64,000 nt of DNA from Lytechinus variegatus (Eukaryota > Echinodermata > Echinoidea > Temnopleuroida > Toxopneustidae): NCBI RefSeq assembly GCF_018143015.1, contig NC_054742.1, forward strand, positions 19,148,158-19,212,157, read 5' to 3'. Numbering within the stretch: the first letter of the stretch is position 1; the number at the start of each line of letters is the position of its first letter. The notes under the pieces are model-generated. The model worked only from the letters and a program-made list of their open reading frames with translations, had not been told where the DNA came from and ran no database searches. Below are positions 1 through 12,174 of the stretch, one piece after another. Position numbers and translations under genes: made by a program.

Positions 1-149
1 CCTCTTATAACAAATCTGATCATTTTTATGTATAATCTATATGTGACAGGAAAATTCATCTTGTCTGCTGCAAGCATTGAAAAAAAAAATATGAAGTAGT
101 TTTTCATACCCCTGCCAACTGAAGTTTGGAGGGGGTTTATAGGAATCAG

Positions 150-870
150 TGTATGGTCTGTCGGTCCATTGCAAATCTTGCACGTTGAACTTCTTCCTCA
201 ATTTTTAACCAATTATCTTGAAATTTGGACCACACATTGGTCTTGGGGTAATGATGTGCAAAACACATTTTTCATAGGTGTTTAAAATTGTACTACCATG
301 GTAACGGCATAAAATGCAAAAAATTAGGTGCAAATCTTGTGCATCTAACTACTTTTTCAATTTTTAACCAATTCTGTTGAAATTTGGACCAAACATTAAT
401 CTTGGGGTATAGATGTGGAAAACACATTTTTTGTACATGTTGAAAATTGCATTGCCATGAAAACAGCATAAAATGCCAAAATAAGGTCCAGATCTTGCGC
501 TTCAAACTGCTTTCTCAATTTTTAACAAATTCTCTTGAAATTTGGACCACAAGTTGGTTTTGAGGTGAAGATGTGCACAGCATATATTTTGTGTGTGTTG
601 GAAATCATGTTGCCATGGTAACAACATAATATAAGCCCCAAGTTGGGGAAAAATCTTCTGGTTCAAACTTCTTGATCAGTTTTCAACCTATTCTCATGAA
701 CTTTGGCTCACACGTTCGTCCTGAGATAAAAATATTCAGGACATATTTTTGCATGTGTCAGAAATCATGTTGCCATGGTAACAATATATTATATGTAAAA
801 AATCAGGCAAAAATCTTGTAGTTCAAACTACTTCATCAGTTTTTAAACCTTTTTTAGAAGATTTGTTAAC
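150..870. repeat. Degenerate tandem repeat, period about 160 bp
   Basis: About four and a half diverged units carry the recurring strings CAATTTTTAACCAATT, TTGAAATTTGGACCA and GCCATGGTAAC. It sits in the intron just before exon a. Confidence 0.85.
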
Positions 871-884
871 TATCTTTATTTCAG

Positions 885-1055
885 CCCAAGCTTCCACCCA
901 AAAAATCAAGGCCTCTACCAGTTCCTCCAAAAGGTGGGACTCCAGAAACAAGTAAAGGTGCCAAGAGGTCAACAAACTCAGCAAGTTCTTCAAGAACTTC
1001 ATCTACAAGTTCAGTGAGCAACTCTAGAGATGATGCAAGTACACCAAGAACAGAT
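885..1055 (+). CDS. Exon a, Nek-like gene
   Basis: The acceptor is a TTTATTTCAG tract and the donor is GTAGGT. It holds 57 whole codons starting PKLPPKKSRPLPVPPKGG, a proline-rich possible SH3-binding stretch, followed by a long Ser/Thr run. Both ends are phase 0. Confidence 0.75.
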
Positions 1056-4000
1056 GTAGGTCAAGCAATGTTTTTCATTATTAGCCTTTTCTGCATTCTA
1101 GTATGTTTCGGGACTATTGCATCTTCTTTGCGATGGAACACTCCATACAAACTTTGATAGGATGTGGGGCAATAATATTTTAATGTACAGAAGAAACAAA
1201 CATGATCTTTAAAAGAAGCTAGATAAGCTTTGATTGAATGTAAGATAAAAGAAGAGTGTGTGATTCTATTAAAGCAAAGCAGCATGACAGACATCAGTTT
1301 ATTTGTATTTTTTTCATTACAGAGAGGTTCTTCTGCAAGAGCTCGAAGGAGAGAGAAGTTGAGAGAATCACAGGAACATCAGTCACCATTATCACAAGGT
1401 AATTAGATGACATTAAACCATAAAAACTTTCCTTTTTTATTCTTAATATTATCAGGTGTAGATGTAAGGAGTGACCGTTGATGCCAACTTTCCTTTCCAT
1501 TGGATCATTGGTTTGATGAAATGGGTTATTCCATTTTTCAATATTAGAAAATAGTAATGTTTCCTTGTGGATTATCATACAAAGAGAATGGAGCTAAAAT
1601 TGAGTTCAGTACCCTAATGAGAAAATTTCTAAATATTTTTGAAAAATTAAAGTTTTCATTTTCTTTAATTTGACAAGAACCAAACTGTTGAGATGATGAC
1701 AATGGATGATCTATAAGAATGAGTGAAACCTGCAGCTTGCTACCCTGTCATCTTGTGTGTTTTTTCACATGATGATACATGAGTACATCTGTAAACAATT
1801 TATCTGGCATTTTATTTCTTCTATGTTGTTGTAGTAAGAAGAAGTTCTGATGCTGTTCATCGAAGCCATGATGAAACAGATAGTAATCATTCAAGGAGAC
1901 CAGTCAGTCATACCAAGTCAGATCCTGGCTCAAAGGTTTGTTAGTCATACATTGTATAACTCAAAACTTATTGATCATCAGTTTTCATTTTCAATACACA
2001 TAGACTCAGTTTGGTGGTGAAGTCAGATTAGGTACTGGTGCCCTATTACCGACCGTTTATGTGTGTATTGTCCATACAATATTAATTGTTAATCAAGTTT
2101 GTTTTCTTGTTTCCTAAATTTTATGCCCAAGAACAATTCTAGTAGATTTGACGAAATAAATGTAATGCTAACTTTGATTCGATGAAAGTTCAAAATGCTT
2201 TCCAAAAAAATGCTGTGAAAAAATGACCATCAGTATCAAGCATGCCCTCTGGGTAGGATAAATACTGTTAACAAGTGACTTTGTATTCCTTTCTTCCTAT
2301 ATCTATATGTAGGAGTCACCAGCATCATCCTCAACATCACACTCTAGGGATGAAAGAACAAACCGACATACCCGCTCAGAAAGTAGAGATACAGACTCAA
2401 CGATATCAGATGAGGAGGAGGAAGAGGATGACAACAAGAGTTCAGGAAAGAAGAAGGGGTGAGTTGATGTTCAAATGATAGATATGGGATTTATAGATCT
2501 GAAGTGTATGAATATTGACTTCTGGCTCTCAAAAAAGCAAAAATTCAGGCAACAAGGTTTGAGTTGATGTTCTTCAGCAAAGAAGGGTGGTAATTTTTGA
2601 TGATGTCAGATGATGATTTATGAAGATATCTAGTATGATTATTCCCTTTTGACTCAACTAATCCATTGCAGGGGGCATGGCACAGTAAATAAAATAAAGT
2701 CATTTATATATTTTTTTCAAAAAAGGATTGCTTCTTGGACATGCAATGAAAAAACATTCTGTACTAGCACAATCATGATTTTCAACTTGTAGCCTTTTCA
2801 TCTAACTTTTTTCTGTATTTAATGAAATGCATATTTTTGCATAGCTTAGCATTTCAAAGTTTTTTGTCTTCCTTTTGTAATCAGTGATGGTGATGAAATG
2901 GAAGAGTTCTCCAATCTTCTTGCAACAACTCTAAGGATTGAAAAGAAGAAGAAAGTTGTAGGTGAAGGTGGAGACTTTGGTCGAGACTCCCCAGACACTC
3001 CAGAGGAACCTAGTCCACCACCCTCAGCTAGACCAGGATCTGGTTCTAATCTTAATGGAACTCAGGATATAGCCATAGAAGCAGCAGCTCCTAGAGCACC
3101 AAAAGGACTAGGTTATTATTTCAATAATGTGTTATTGTATTACAATAAAGTTATATATGTTTCTTGATTTCTATACTTTTTACCCTTTTCATTTGAGTTA
3201 CTGGTTTAGGGTATTTTTTTACAACTTACCTTAAAATGTTTGAGTGATGGAACTAGTATTAAATATTTACTTGTCTTTGAAGTTTGTTTCCACATAATTT
3301 TTTTAATTATAACAATGATAATGCAATTTATTCATTGTTCATATCCACTCTACATTGTACAGTAGTTGCTGCTAAGTATTATCATTTAAGAAAATGTTGA
3401 ATCATAGTCATAGTTTTTATCTCACATTAGATGTCTTATGAAATTAAACAGATTTTAATTTTCAATTCATCACTTCATTTCATTCATTTTTTTTGTGTAT
3501 CATTTTCTGTCTATCCTCCTTTTCAAGCAGTCTGAAGTCATTTCAAAAGCCTTCACTTGGATTTGATTTAAAAAAGAAAGGAACAAAATAGTCTGAATTT
3601 GATATGAAAATTTTTTAATGTCATTGCTTTCGTTCAGGTAATGCAACAATGACAACATCTGGTCGTCTGATGGACCGTATTGCTATGCTAAGGAAAGACA
3701 TCATGCAAGGCATTGGTATTGAGCTATTAACACAGGCCTATGAGATCTTAGAGAAAGATGATGATGAAGATACAGAGGTAGGTTAAATATCAAGATTCTT
3801 CTGAAGTTTTGATGTTGTTAAATCATGAAATCGAATGATGCTAAAACCATTCATTTTTTCAAATTTAGCAATTTATTCCAAGTAACTCTGATATTCATTA
3901 CAGCTTAATAAGACTGTTTAATCACTTAGCTGTGTAGTATGCCTAATTTAATATAGTTTACAGATAGCAGTTTTATGAATGTGAACCCTGCCCATCATGT

Positions 4001-7000
4001 TTTAAATCTGAAAAGAATTAAAGTATATATTTCTCATATTATGAAAGCAATCAGAAAGGAATATAATTAGATAATTATGGAAAATACCGTCCTTTTGTCC
4101 AATCATTTTCATGCCTTTTTGCTTACTAACAGCTTTTAAAAAAATGCAATATGCTGTTTTCAAAATGTATTCATTGCTCATTCAAGAGCACTAGCCTTGT
4201 TAAAGGTAAAAAGCAGTAGTAGCAGCAGATTATTATTTCATGAGAAGTTTTAAATCAAGGTTGATTGTCAAAATATTATCATACATCTAAATCTGGTACA
4301 TTAATGTAAACTTTACTAAAATCATGAAATCTAAGCATGATATCGATAATTCTGATGATCACTACCGCAGAAAAGCATATGTTGGACAGTGTGTTAATAT
4401 TGCTTTGAAAAATACCAGACTTTTGATGGAATTCCATACTTAATTTGCTCATTTCTCAGCAATTACATATTTTTCTTCCAGACCTATTTAGCAGATTTTT
4501 TATTTATACAAGCACTTGGGTGGCAAATTTATTGGATTCTGTGCAAACTCATTGTCTCACCTGCATAGCAGAGTGAGACTATAGGCGCCACTTTTGCGAC
4601 GACGGCGGCGGCATCAACACCAAATCTTAACCTAAGGTTAAGTTTTTGAAATGACAGCATAACTTAGAAATTATATGGACCTAGTTAATGAAACTTGGCC
4701 ATAAGATTAATCAAGTATTACTAAACATCCTGCCAGAGTTTCATGTCACATGACCAAGGTCAAAGGTCATTTAGGGTCAATGAACTTAGACCATGTTGGG
4801 GAATCAACATCAAAATCTTAACCTGAGGTTCAATTTTTGAAATTTCATCATAACTTAGAAAATATATGGACCTAGTTCATGAAACTTGGACATAAGGTTA
4901 ATCAAATATCACCAAACATCCTGCATGAGTTTCATGTCACATGACCAAGGTCAAAGGTCATTTAGGGTCAATTAATCTCAGTAAAGTGTATTGGTCTAGT
5001 TCATAAAATGTGGAAATAAGAGTAACCAAGTATCACTGAACATCTTGTGTGAGTTATACTAGTAGTAGTTTTCAAAGTCAGCACTGCTGCTATGTTGAAT
5101 CGCGTGATGCAGGTGAGACGGCCAGAGGAATTCCACTTGTTTTGATATCGTTACCACAACTGGTATTTATCTTTAGGATATAGTGTATTTATTACAATAG
5201 AACATCAATTGTCTGCATCAGTTGTTTCTACTTTGGACGACCATTACATTCATCAAATGTTGCAGTAACTATATGTAATTGGGTATTCTCAATATTGAAA
5301 GAGAATAAACATTTAATGAGATCAAGAATGAGTTCATTGCTTTCAAGTCACTTCATATACTTTAGATATGAACATAAATTGGTCTATTAGGTGTAAAATA
5401 TAGATTAGAGAATACAAAAGAATAACTGGTAAATGTGTACAAAAGAGAAAAAAATTGATTAAATTTGTGTACTCTCCGTTGTGATTTATATTCTTAATCA
5501 GATGGATAAAGAGTATCGAGAGGTTAGTTTTATCATACTATTTGAGAGTATTTGAGGGTTTTAAATATTTTTACTGTCAGGGATTGCTCTCTCTCTTCTC
5601 TCAATAGAACTTATGCCTGGTTAGCACCCTACTGACTGACACCATTACCAGATTTTTATTCTTATTTCGCCTCTTTTCATTTGGGATTCTTCTTTGCCAC
5701 TATCATAGTCTATCACAGGATTTCTGTTTTTGTGATCCCAGTATTGAAAAGTGGAGAATTTTTGTTTGTGTGGTAATTTCTTGTGGGTACTCATTTTTGC
5801 TGTGTTTATTCGTTGTAGGACCTAAAGATATTATATGAGGAGTGTGAATCATTCAGTTGGATGATGGCATTTAATGATTTACTTCACAGTTTACTGTCTT
5901 CTTTCAAATACATTTAGATTTTGTTGCTTTCTTCAAAACCTCATCTCTAGTCTAATTTTTTTCTATTAGGCTTTATCTTCGAGGTTTATACAATTGTTAC
6001 TTCTGTTGAATCTGTTTGCAGTATCAGGTTTGATATGATGTTATCTGATTTATCTGGATAGTTTGCTCACAAGGTTTGGTAATTTTCCATACCGAGTTAT
6101 TTTAACTGTACCTCATATGAAAGCTTTCTGCCATATTTGTATGACTACCGTGTAAGAACAAAAATAAACACTGTCACAACTCAGAAAGAGCAGTGGCAAG
6201 GGAGGTTCTTGACTAGTATGGATAGCGATACGATAAATGAACCCATGTATTGGTTCTTTGGAACAGCAAACCTAGGTACTTCTGTTGACTGAAGAGAGTC
6301 AAGAGGGCAGATGTATATAGGTGTAGGGAAGTTGCCATTGGAGTCACTATTCTATATGATTCCTTGATGGGAATATGACTGAATAGGCCAATGTGGAGGA
6401 TAAGCAGATAAAGAAATGCCTCTCATAATATATCTCTGGTTGATTTACATCATAAGTTAAAGTACTGTTTTTGTGTGATCTACTGCAGGAGGGTTTGGAT
6501 TGTTGCCATGGATACATGCTTGAAATTTTAACGTGCTAAGAGAAGCTCTTCAATAATGATAAATTTAAGGTCATACTGACACATTCAGGGTCCTTTTTGT
6601 TGAGTTGCATCGAGCTATGCTTTCTTCTGGAGGATATTCTTTGATGACCAAATGATGAAGTAAAGGATGCTTATTTTATATTTCATGTTTGATCGAGTCT
6701 TAGTTGAATTTGGTTGCTTGAAGTTTGATATTGTCAATATATAGGGACCCCTGATTTTTTTTTCCAGTTATGGGGGGGGGGTTGATTTAGTGAGTTTAGC
6801 CATTGGTGGTATGTTAAAGAGTTTTTTTTTTTAATTATTGTGGATAGAGTATTGGAAGAAGGAATATGGTAAAGTATAAAGCATCTCATGGCTCTTGTAT
6901 AGGTATGTGTAGCTCAACAGTGGTAGAGCCAATAAATTTTCCTCAGGCTTTGTGCATTACACAGATTCTTGAAATAAAGGATTTATCTTCATTATTCCAG

Positions 7001-7357
7001 CCTGATTAAATCATTCTTGTGATTCAGCACCCCAAGACTTCTTACATTAGAACCTCTTTGCAGCTTAGAAAAAAAGTACAGCTAATAATTCAAAGGCTGT
7101 TTCCAAAGGTTCAGTTTGACTGCACCTTGTATTCAAGTTTCAATTTTTTAAAGATGCCATAGAAAGAAGTCCTGTTTCTCTTTTTAATTTTTAACATCAA
7201 TAAAATTGACTTAATCTTTGTCTTCTGTGTCTTCAATATTCTTTGTATTGTTTCTTTTCAGACCCAGTTAATGCAATTAATGGGAAAACAGAAGTTTGAC
7301 ATCTATGGAGGCAAAATATGGCAGTTGAAATTCTGTGAAGAGACTGTATTTGGATGA
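885..7357 (+). CDS. 3' part of a Ser/Arg-rich protein gene, tentatively Nek-family kinase C-terminus
   Basis: Eight exons join in one frame: 885-1055, 1323-1398, 1835-1935, 2313-2458, 2885-3111, 3638-3777, 5502-5522 and 7262-7357. They give 325 codons plus TGA. The 5' end lies outside the window. Residues 1-164 (window numbering) are a disordered, Pro/Ser/Arg-rich stretch ending in an acidic run (DEEEEEDD) and a basic GKKKG patch. From about residue 165 an acidic start (GDGDEMEEFSNLLATTLR) leads to a Pro/Ser linker. Residues 250-325 form a predicted helical tail: LRKDIMQGIGIELLTQAYEI, an acidic spacer, then LMGKQKFDIYGGKIWQLKF and CEETVFG at the end. That layout (long disordered region, LR..G...L..AYE helix, acidic spacer, LG...Y..KI..L helix) resembles the C-terminal end of Nek1/Nek4/Nek5-type kinases as I remember it. 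The kinase domain is not in the window, so the family call is inference. The exon structure is much more certain. Confidence 0.6.
1323..1398 (+). CDS. Exon b, Nek-like gene
   Basis: It follows a CATTACAG acceptor and ends at GTAATT in phase 1. It encodes the arginine-rich RGSSARARRREKLRESQ stretch. Confidence 0.7.
1835..1935 (+). CDS. Exon c, Nek-like gene
   Basis: It enters at phase 1 after TTGTAG and ends at GTTTGT in phase 0. It encodes a His/Ser/Arg-rich segment (VRRSSDAVHRSHDETDSN) that keeps the frame with both neighbours. Confidence 0.7.
2313..2458 (+). CDS. Exon d, Nek-like gene
   Basis: It starts after TATGTAG and ends at GTGAGT in phase 2. It encodes ESPASSSTSHSRDER, then an RS-rich stretch, then the acidic DEEEEEDD block and GKKKG. 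Confidence 0.75.
2885..3111 (+). CDS. Exon e, Nek-like gene
   Basis: It enters at phase 2 after AATCAG and ends at GTTATT in phase 1. It encodes GDGDEMEEFSNLLATTLR, a lysine-rich patch and a Pro/Ser/Gly linker (EEPSPPPSARPGSGSNL). Confidence 0.75.
3638..3777 (+). CDS. Exon f, Nek-like gene
   Basis: It follows CGTTCAG and ends at GTAGGT in phase 0. It encodes the amphipathic helix region RLMDRIAMLRKDIMQGIG and the acidic KDDDEDTE. This and the last exon are the best conserved-looking parts of the gene. Confidence 0.8.
4555..5140. repeat. Dispersed repeat with internal ~190-bp tandem units
   Basis: AATCTTAACCT, CCTAGTTAATGAAACTTGG and CATGACCAAGGTCAAAGGTC recur at about 190-bp spacing, with a third partial unit. 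It opens near a GTGAGACTATAGGCGCC string and closes near GCAGGTGAGACGGCC. I recognise this as a common echinoderm-type interspersed repeat, from memory rather than a search. Confidence 0.75.
5502..5522 (+). CDS. 21-nt microexon, Nek-like gene
   Basis: An AATCAG acceptor, 21 nt encoding MDKEYRE, and a GTTAGT donor. Both junctions are phase 0, so it can be included or skipped without changing the frame. Splicing at this size cannot be proved from sequence alone. Confidence 0.5.
7262..7357 (+). CDS. Last coding exon, Nek-like gene
   Basis: A pyrimidine-rich tract ending TTTTCAG precedes TQLMQLMGKQKFDIYGGKIW and the closing residues QLKFCEETVFG, then TGA at 7355-7357. The frame agrees with exon f directly or through the microexon. 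Confidence 0.8.
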   Translation, partial: TQLMQLMGKQKFDIYGGKIWQLKFCEETVFG

Positions 7358-8521
7358 AATACCTTTAAGTCAAGATAAAAAGGAAAGATCTTATGAATTC
7401 ATATCTTCATCAGTGTGTGTAGTATTGGAAAAGAAGGTGAGTGTGGCATAAACAAATACAGATATGTTATACCGACTTGGTGCGGTAGAGTACCTGTGTT
7501 TATGTGAGATGATGTCCACATAAAGAAGAAAAGAAATGCTACTTTGTAAAATATTTCTTGCTGTAATCTGCAAATGTGGACCAACAACTTGAAACTTTTT
7601 ACTGTTATTTGTTTTCTGTAAAACCTATATAGTTAAGTATAGATATCAAGATTTATCATCAGATTGTAGTGATATGACAGACAACAGAATACAATACCTA
7701 TTGTATTATGCACCTGTAAACGATTCAAACCACCAATTTTCATTTGATTATTATATTTAATATATTACTCCTAATCTGTTATTTATATATGGATTCTGTA
7801 AATTGTAGATATGTGAAATGAGATATAAAAATAGAAGGATATAGTGATAGAGAAATGTGTGTTTATTTTCCGTCCATGTGGGTACAAATTTGACAAAGTT
7901 GTGAGTTTAAAAATGAATTGAATTGATTTTATAGGTCTCATTACAAAATGAAACAAGTAAAAGCTGTTGATGTTATCATTTCATTTTCATAATCAGGATT
8001 TAAAATACATTTATCATACATCTCTTCCTTAACCAAACATGGAAAACTTTGTGGTTAAGAAATTTTCAGAGGAAGTGTTTGTATTCAAAAAGTTTGTGCT
8101 AGAATAATCCTGGCTATCATGTTTGTTTTCTTGTTAAGTGAACCGTTTTCTTTTATCTATATTCTATTTTCAAAACCATTGTGATTTTCTAATATTTACT
8201 CAGTACTAAATGCAAGAAAGTGGAGGAGAAGCAGTGGCATGTATAGTATAACATACTAGAAAAGTTAGGCTTTACTGAGAGCTTTAAACCATGCTGTTAA
8301 TGCTGTATCGTCATTGTGTTCTGTTTATACTAGAAATCAATTGACATTTGTTATTTTGTGTTTTCATTTCCTTCCTTCCGGTGAAATAAAATGTAATGGA
8401 TTATGTTACAATTTTTATCTATTTCTCCTTTCAAATTGAATTTGTCCAACACGAAATAAAAGTGTTAAAAATACATGTACATTGTCAAACACGAAATAAA
8501 AGTGTTAAAAATACATGTACA
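7358..8521 (+). promoter_or_regulatory. 3' UTR with three AATAAA poly(A) signals
   Basis: AT-rich sequence with no plausible ORF follows the stop. AATAAA hexamers lie at 8395-8400, 8455-8460 and 8495-8500; the last two are copies made by a 40-bp tandem duplication. The true cleavage site is not known. Confidence 0.5.
8442..8521 (+). repeat. Two-copy 40-bp tandem duplication
   Basis: 8442-8481 and 8482-8521 differ at one base. Each copy carries CACGAAATAAAAGTG, so the duplication doubles a candidate poly(A) signal. Confidence 0.9.
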
Positions 8522-10098
8522 TTGTAAACTAGAATTAGGTACATAAAGGTAATTTGTCAGTGTCTTACAACTGTAAATTTTGCTTTTTAATATAAAAATT
8601 GTCAAGATGAATTCCAACCGATATGAAGCAAATAATGAGTTGTTTCTCCGATACTTTTCAGCACTGCAAATTCCATGAGTGCTCCATCAAACACAATTTT
8701 TTTTTAATGCTGCATCAGTTACAAAATCTTGGATATGATGTGAAAATTTATTTACCCACTATACTGTACTACTTAATGTTATAAATTGCAGCAGGCTGCT
8801 ATGACCCCTTTTGACAATATGTTTATTCATGGAAATGCTTCAAAATTGTAATTAATCTCCCAAGAATCTTTGTAATGTTTTTGATTTAGTTTTAATGCAA
8901 CAATGAACATACAAGTTGAAATACACTCCCCAAACATTCCAGGTGTACATGTATTACCTATAGGTACTGATTAAAACTTTATACCAAAGTGTAGGCTGAA
9001 AGTATATGTGCATGATAGAATTACTCAACCTAATTATCTGGGTCCATTACACAAAGGCTTGATTTTTATGATTGATTGTACATTGTAGTCAATGCAATCA
9101 AGTGTAGAAAAATGTTCTACAATCATTGCTAAGCTTTGTGTTACGAGCCCCTGGTCTTAAGAACTGTACAGTTGGTCGTTCAGGCACCACTCAAGGTATG
9201 GTATGCTGTGATTCACTCTTATGAATGGTGTTAATATGTAATCCTTCTGGCATGTATACATTTTAGATAGCGTTCGAACACTCATTATTGGCATATCCTG
9301 CCTATGTTGTATAGAACACACCTGTGGTAGAGGTAGAAATCCTATTGGTATCAGTATCATCCCTTGTACAAGTGTCTTACAATGTACTTTTTATGTGCCT
9401 AAACTTTTTTTAGTGTTCCTGAATAATACTCAAATAGTCTAATAAAAAGGGAAGATTAAGATTATTTCATTTCTCATCACAATCTTTTGATTTCTTTGAA
9501 TATGAGTCTGAAGTTTTTTTTCAAGTTTTGTTCTAATACCAGCCAAATGTGAATCATGACTGAATAAGTCAATTATCTGTATTCTTCTGCATATGTAGAT
9601 ATTGTGCCTATGCCATAGTAGTTATATAAATTGAATTATTCATTTGGAGTGTAGTTGTGCATTAATAGACATGGTATTTTGCTTGTTGACCAAGAAAAAA
9701 GGTGATGTTTGCCTTGTAATGAATATATATTGAATTATTAAAGACAGAAGATTCTGGCTAATTCATATTTTATTTTGTAGAGTTTCACAGTGTAATCTGT
9801 TTATTCATGGTTTTCTTAGAAGACATCTTTTTGTGTTTCTTTCCTTCTCCATCTCTCTCTCTCCCCCCCCCCCCATCTCTTTTTTTTTCTTTTCTCTTTC
9901 TCCCCCTCTCCCATATCCTCTAGGAAGTAAAAGAAATGACCAGACAATCTCAAAAGTAGTACTGTAAACAAATATTGATGGAAGTATATATATCAATTAT
10001 GAAGCAATTACTAGTTATAATCCAACATGATACACACATAGTACTTAGTTTTGTGTCTCGCCTGACTGAAGTTCGGTAGAGACATAGTAGTAATCACC

Positions 10099-10153
10099 TT
10101 TCCTGTTAGTCTGTTCGAAAATGTTAAACATTTTCGAACAGACTAACAGGAAA
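10099..10153. repeat. Perfect 27-bp inverted repeat hairpin
   Basis: Arms 10099-10125 and 10127-10153 are exact reverse complements around a 1-nt loop; the core is CTGTTAGTCTGTTCG. It marks the left edge of the tandem array that follows. Confidence 0.92.
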
Positions 10154-10159
10154 AGAGAT

Positions 10160-11200
10160 AGTTATTGTTCAATTTGCTCTCATTACTTTATTTCTACACC
10201 AATTTAGTTCATACTTTGTACATATGATCCTTGGTAAATATCACATGTGTGTCCGGGAGGGTGATGGGGTCAAAATTCATCTAGGGGTCAAAAGGTCAAA
10301 TAATATGAGGCCATGTCTGTTCCAAAAATGTTAAAAATTATTTTCAGTTTGCTCTCATTTCTTTATTTCTGCATCAAATATGTTGAGACTTGGTACATTA
10401 TGATCATAGGGTACTACCACATATGTGTCCATGAGGGTGATGGGGTCAAAGGTTACATAAGGTAAAAAGTTCAAGCTTTTGTTCGACTTGCTCTTATTTC
10501 TGCATCAATTATGTTCATGCTTGGCTAATAGGATCCTTGGATAATACATGTACCACATGTGTCTCCATAAGGGTGATGGGGGCAAAGGTCATCTAGGGGT
10601 CAAAAGGTCAAGTTTTTGTTCAAAATGCTCTCACTGCTTTATTTCTGCATCAATTATGTTGACACTTGGTTCATATGATCCTTGGGTATTACCATATGCA
10701 CGTCCATGAGGATGATGGGGTCAAAAGGTCAAATGATAAATGTTTTGTTCAACTTGCTTTTATTTCTTTCTGCATCAGTTATGTTGACACTTCGTTCATA
10801 TGATCCTGCACGTCCATGAGGGTGATGGGGTCAAAAGGTCAAATGATAATGTTAAATTTTTTGTTCATCTTGCTTTTATTTCTTTCTTTCTGCATCAGTT
10901 ATGTTGACACTTCGTTCATATGATCCTGCACGTCCATGAGGGTGATGGGGTCAAAAGGTCAAATGATAATGTTAATTTTTTTGTTCATCTTGCTTTTATT
11001 TCTTTCTGCATCAGTTATGTTGACACTTCGTTCATATGATCCTTGGGTAATGTCCATGAGAGTGATGGGGTCAAAGGTCAAAATGTCAAGTTCTCATTCA
11101 AACTGCTCTAATTTCTTTATTTTTACACTTGGTACAAATAACCATTCGGTAATACCACACATATGTCGATGAGGATAATAAGGTCAAAAGATCTTGCTGC
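10160..11200. repeat. Tandem array containing near-identical 120-bp units
   Basis: The string GTGATGGGGTCAAA recurs about seven times. Outer units are diverged with spacing of 140-180 bp. Units starting at 10781, 10901 and 11017 are nearly identical, with periods of 120 and 116 bp; the difference is one TTTC step. This suggests recent unequal exchange inside an older array. Confidence 0.88.
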
Positions 11201-11744
11201 ATATTTTATACATCGCGATATCAGGCAAGACTTGTGGTTCACCTTGTTTCCATTTGTAAACCACTTGTCTAATATTCTTATTACATGAATTTTCCTATTT
11301 CCCCCTATCCTAATTTTAGGGGAAACCCAATAATTTCTTCCTTGGCTTTTTATTCATTATTGAATTTCATATACCGGTATGATATATATAATATTTTATA
11401 AGCCTCTCTTTTTGTGTTCTGTTATAGGATTTCCAGGATCATAATTTGACACATTATATGGATGACTACATGCATTAAGATATATTGCATGAATCTGGCA
11501 GTTTTTTGTAATAAACATTTAAAATGATTAATTCTATTTTACATTAACGACTGAGAAGTATGTTTTAATTAATGTTTATAATTCATGTATACATATTGTA
11601 TTGTACATGGCAGTGAATGCCGTCAGGTAAATATTAAATATAAATAATATAACTCGTAAAATTAAAAGCACCAGTGACCTTTCTTGGAGCTTAATGATGA
11701 AGATACTCTACAAAAAAATGTATAATACAAATATCCCTACTATG

Positions 11745-11748
<4 letters not shown>

Positions 11749-11830
<82 letters not shown>
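11749..11830. repeat. (TA)n microsatellite
   Basis: About 82 bp of uninterrupted TA dinucleotides lies in the spacer downstream of the transporter gene. Confidence 0.97.
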
Positions 11831-11833
<3 letters not shown>

Positions 11834-12168
11834 ACCACCATATTACCTTAACAAAGAAAACACATGTGTAATTGAACTGTTTAAAAAAAAAATACTAATC
11901 CTACAAAATACTGTGCAGCCATACAAATTAATGTAAAACATTAAGTCTTGTTCATTTTGCCAAATTCTGTCAGATTATTGAAGACATATCTTCAGAAGAA
12001 TGATCATTCTATTCAAATTAAAATAAATTTAAAATTTGAAAATCAAAATGGATCTACCTCTTCACCTTTTCACACTCTTCAACAAATAGTGCAATACTTC
12101 TACAAATCAGCATATGTCTAAAAGGTTCTATATTGATCAAATAAACACTATTATCTTATATACCAATT

Positions 12169-12174
12169 TTTATT
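12169..12174 (-). promoter_or_regulatory. Candidate poly(A) signal of the SLC23 gene
   Basis: TTTATT on the plus strand reads AATAAA on the minus strand, about 540 nt past the proposed stop codon. It is the first clear hexamer I found downstream of that stop. Confidence 0.4.

Larger units (their letters stand above)
3778..7261 (+). other. Introns of the Nek-like gene, no other gene seen
   Basis: Apart from the 21-nt microexon this 3.5-kb stretch is non-coding. It holds one dispersed tandem repeat (4555-5140), a G-run at 6773-6781 and AT-rich sequence. An open stretch after an AG at 5819-5820 was considered as an exon but lacks a usable donor. Confidence 0.6.
7358..12168. other. Spacer between two converging genes
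   Basis: It contains the 3' UTR of the Nek-like gene, a CT-rich low-complexity tract (about 9840-9920), a hairpin (10099-10153), a satellite-like array (10160-11200) and a TA microsatellite (11749-11830). No credible gene was seen. Confidence 0.6.

Noticed and set aside
5820..5920. Open stretch DLKILYEECESFSWMMAF after an AG, as an exon of the Nek-like gene
   Set aside because: It ends in a stop 33 codons later with no GT donor in the right phase, and the exons on both sides already join without it.
11694..11936. 80-codon ORF with alternating Ile-Tyr
   Set aside because: It is the translation of a TA microsatellite.
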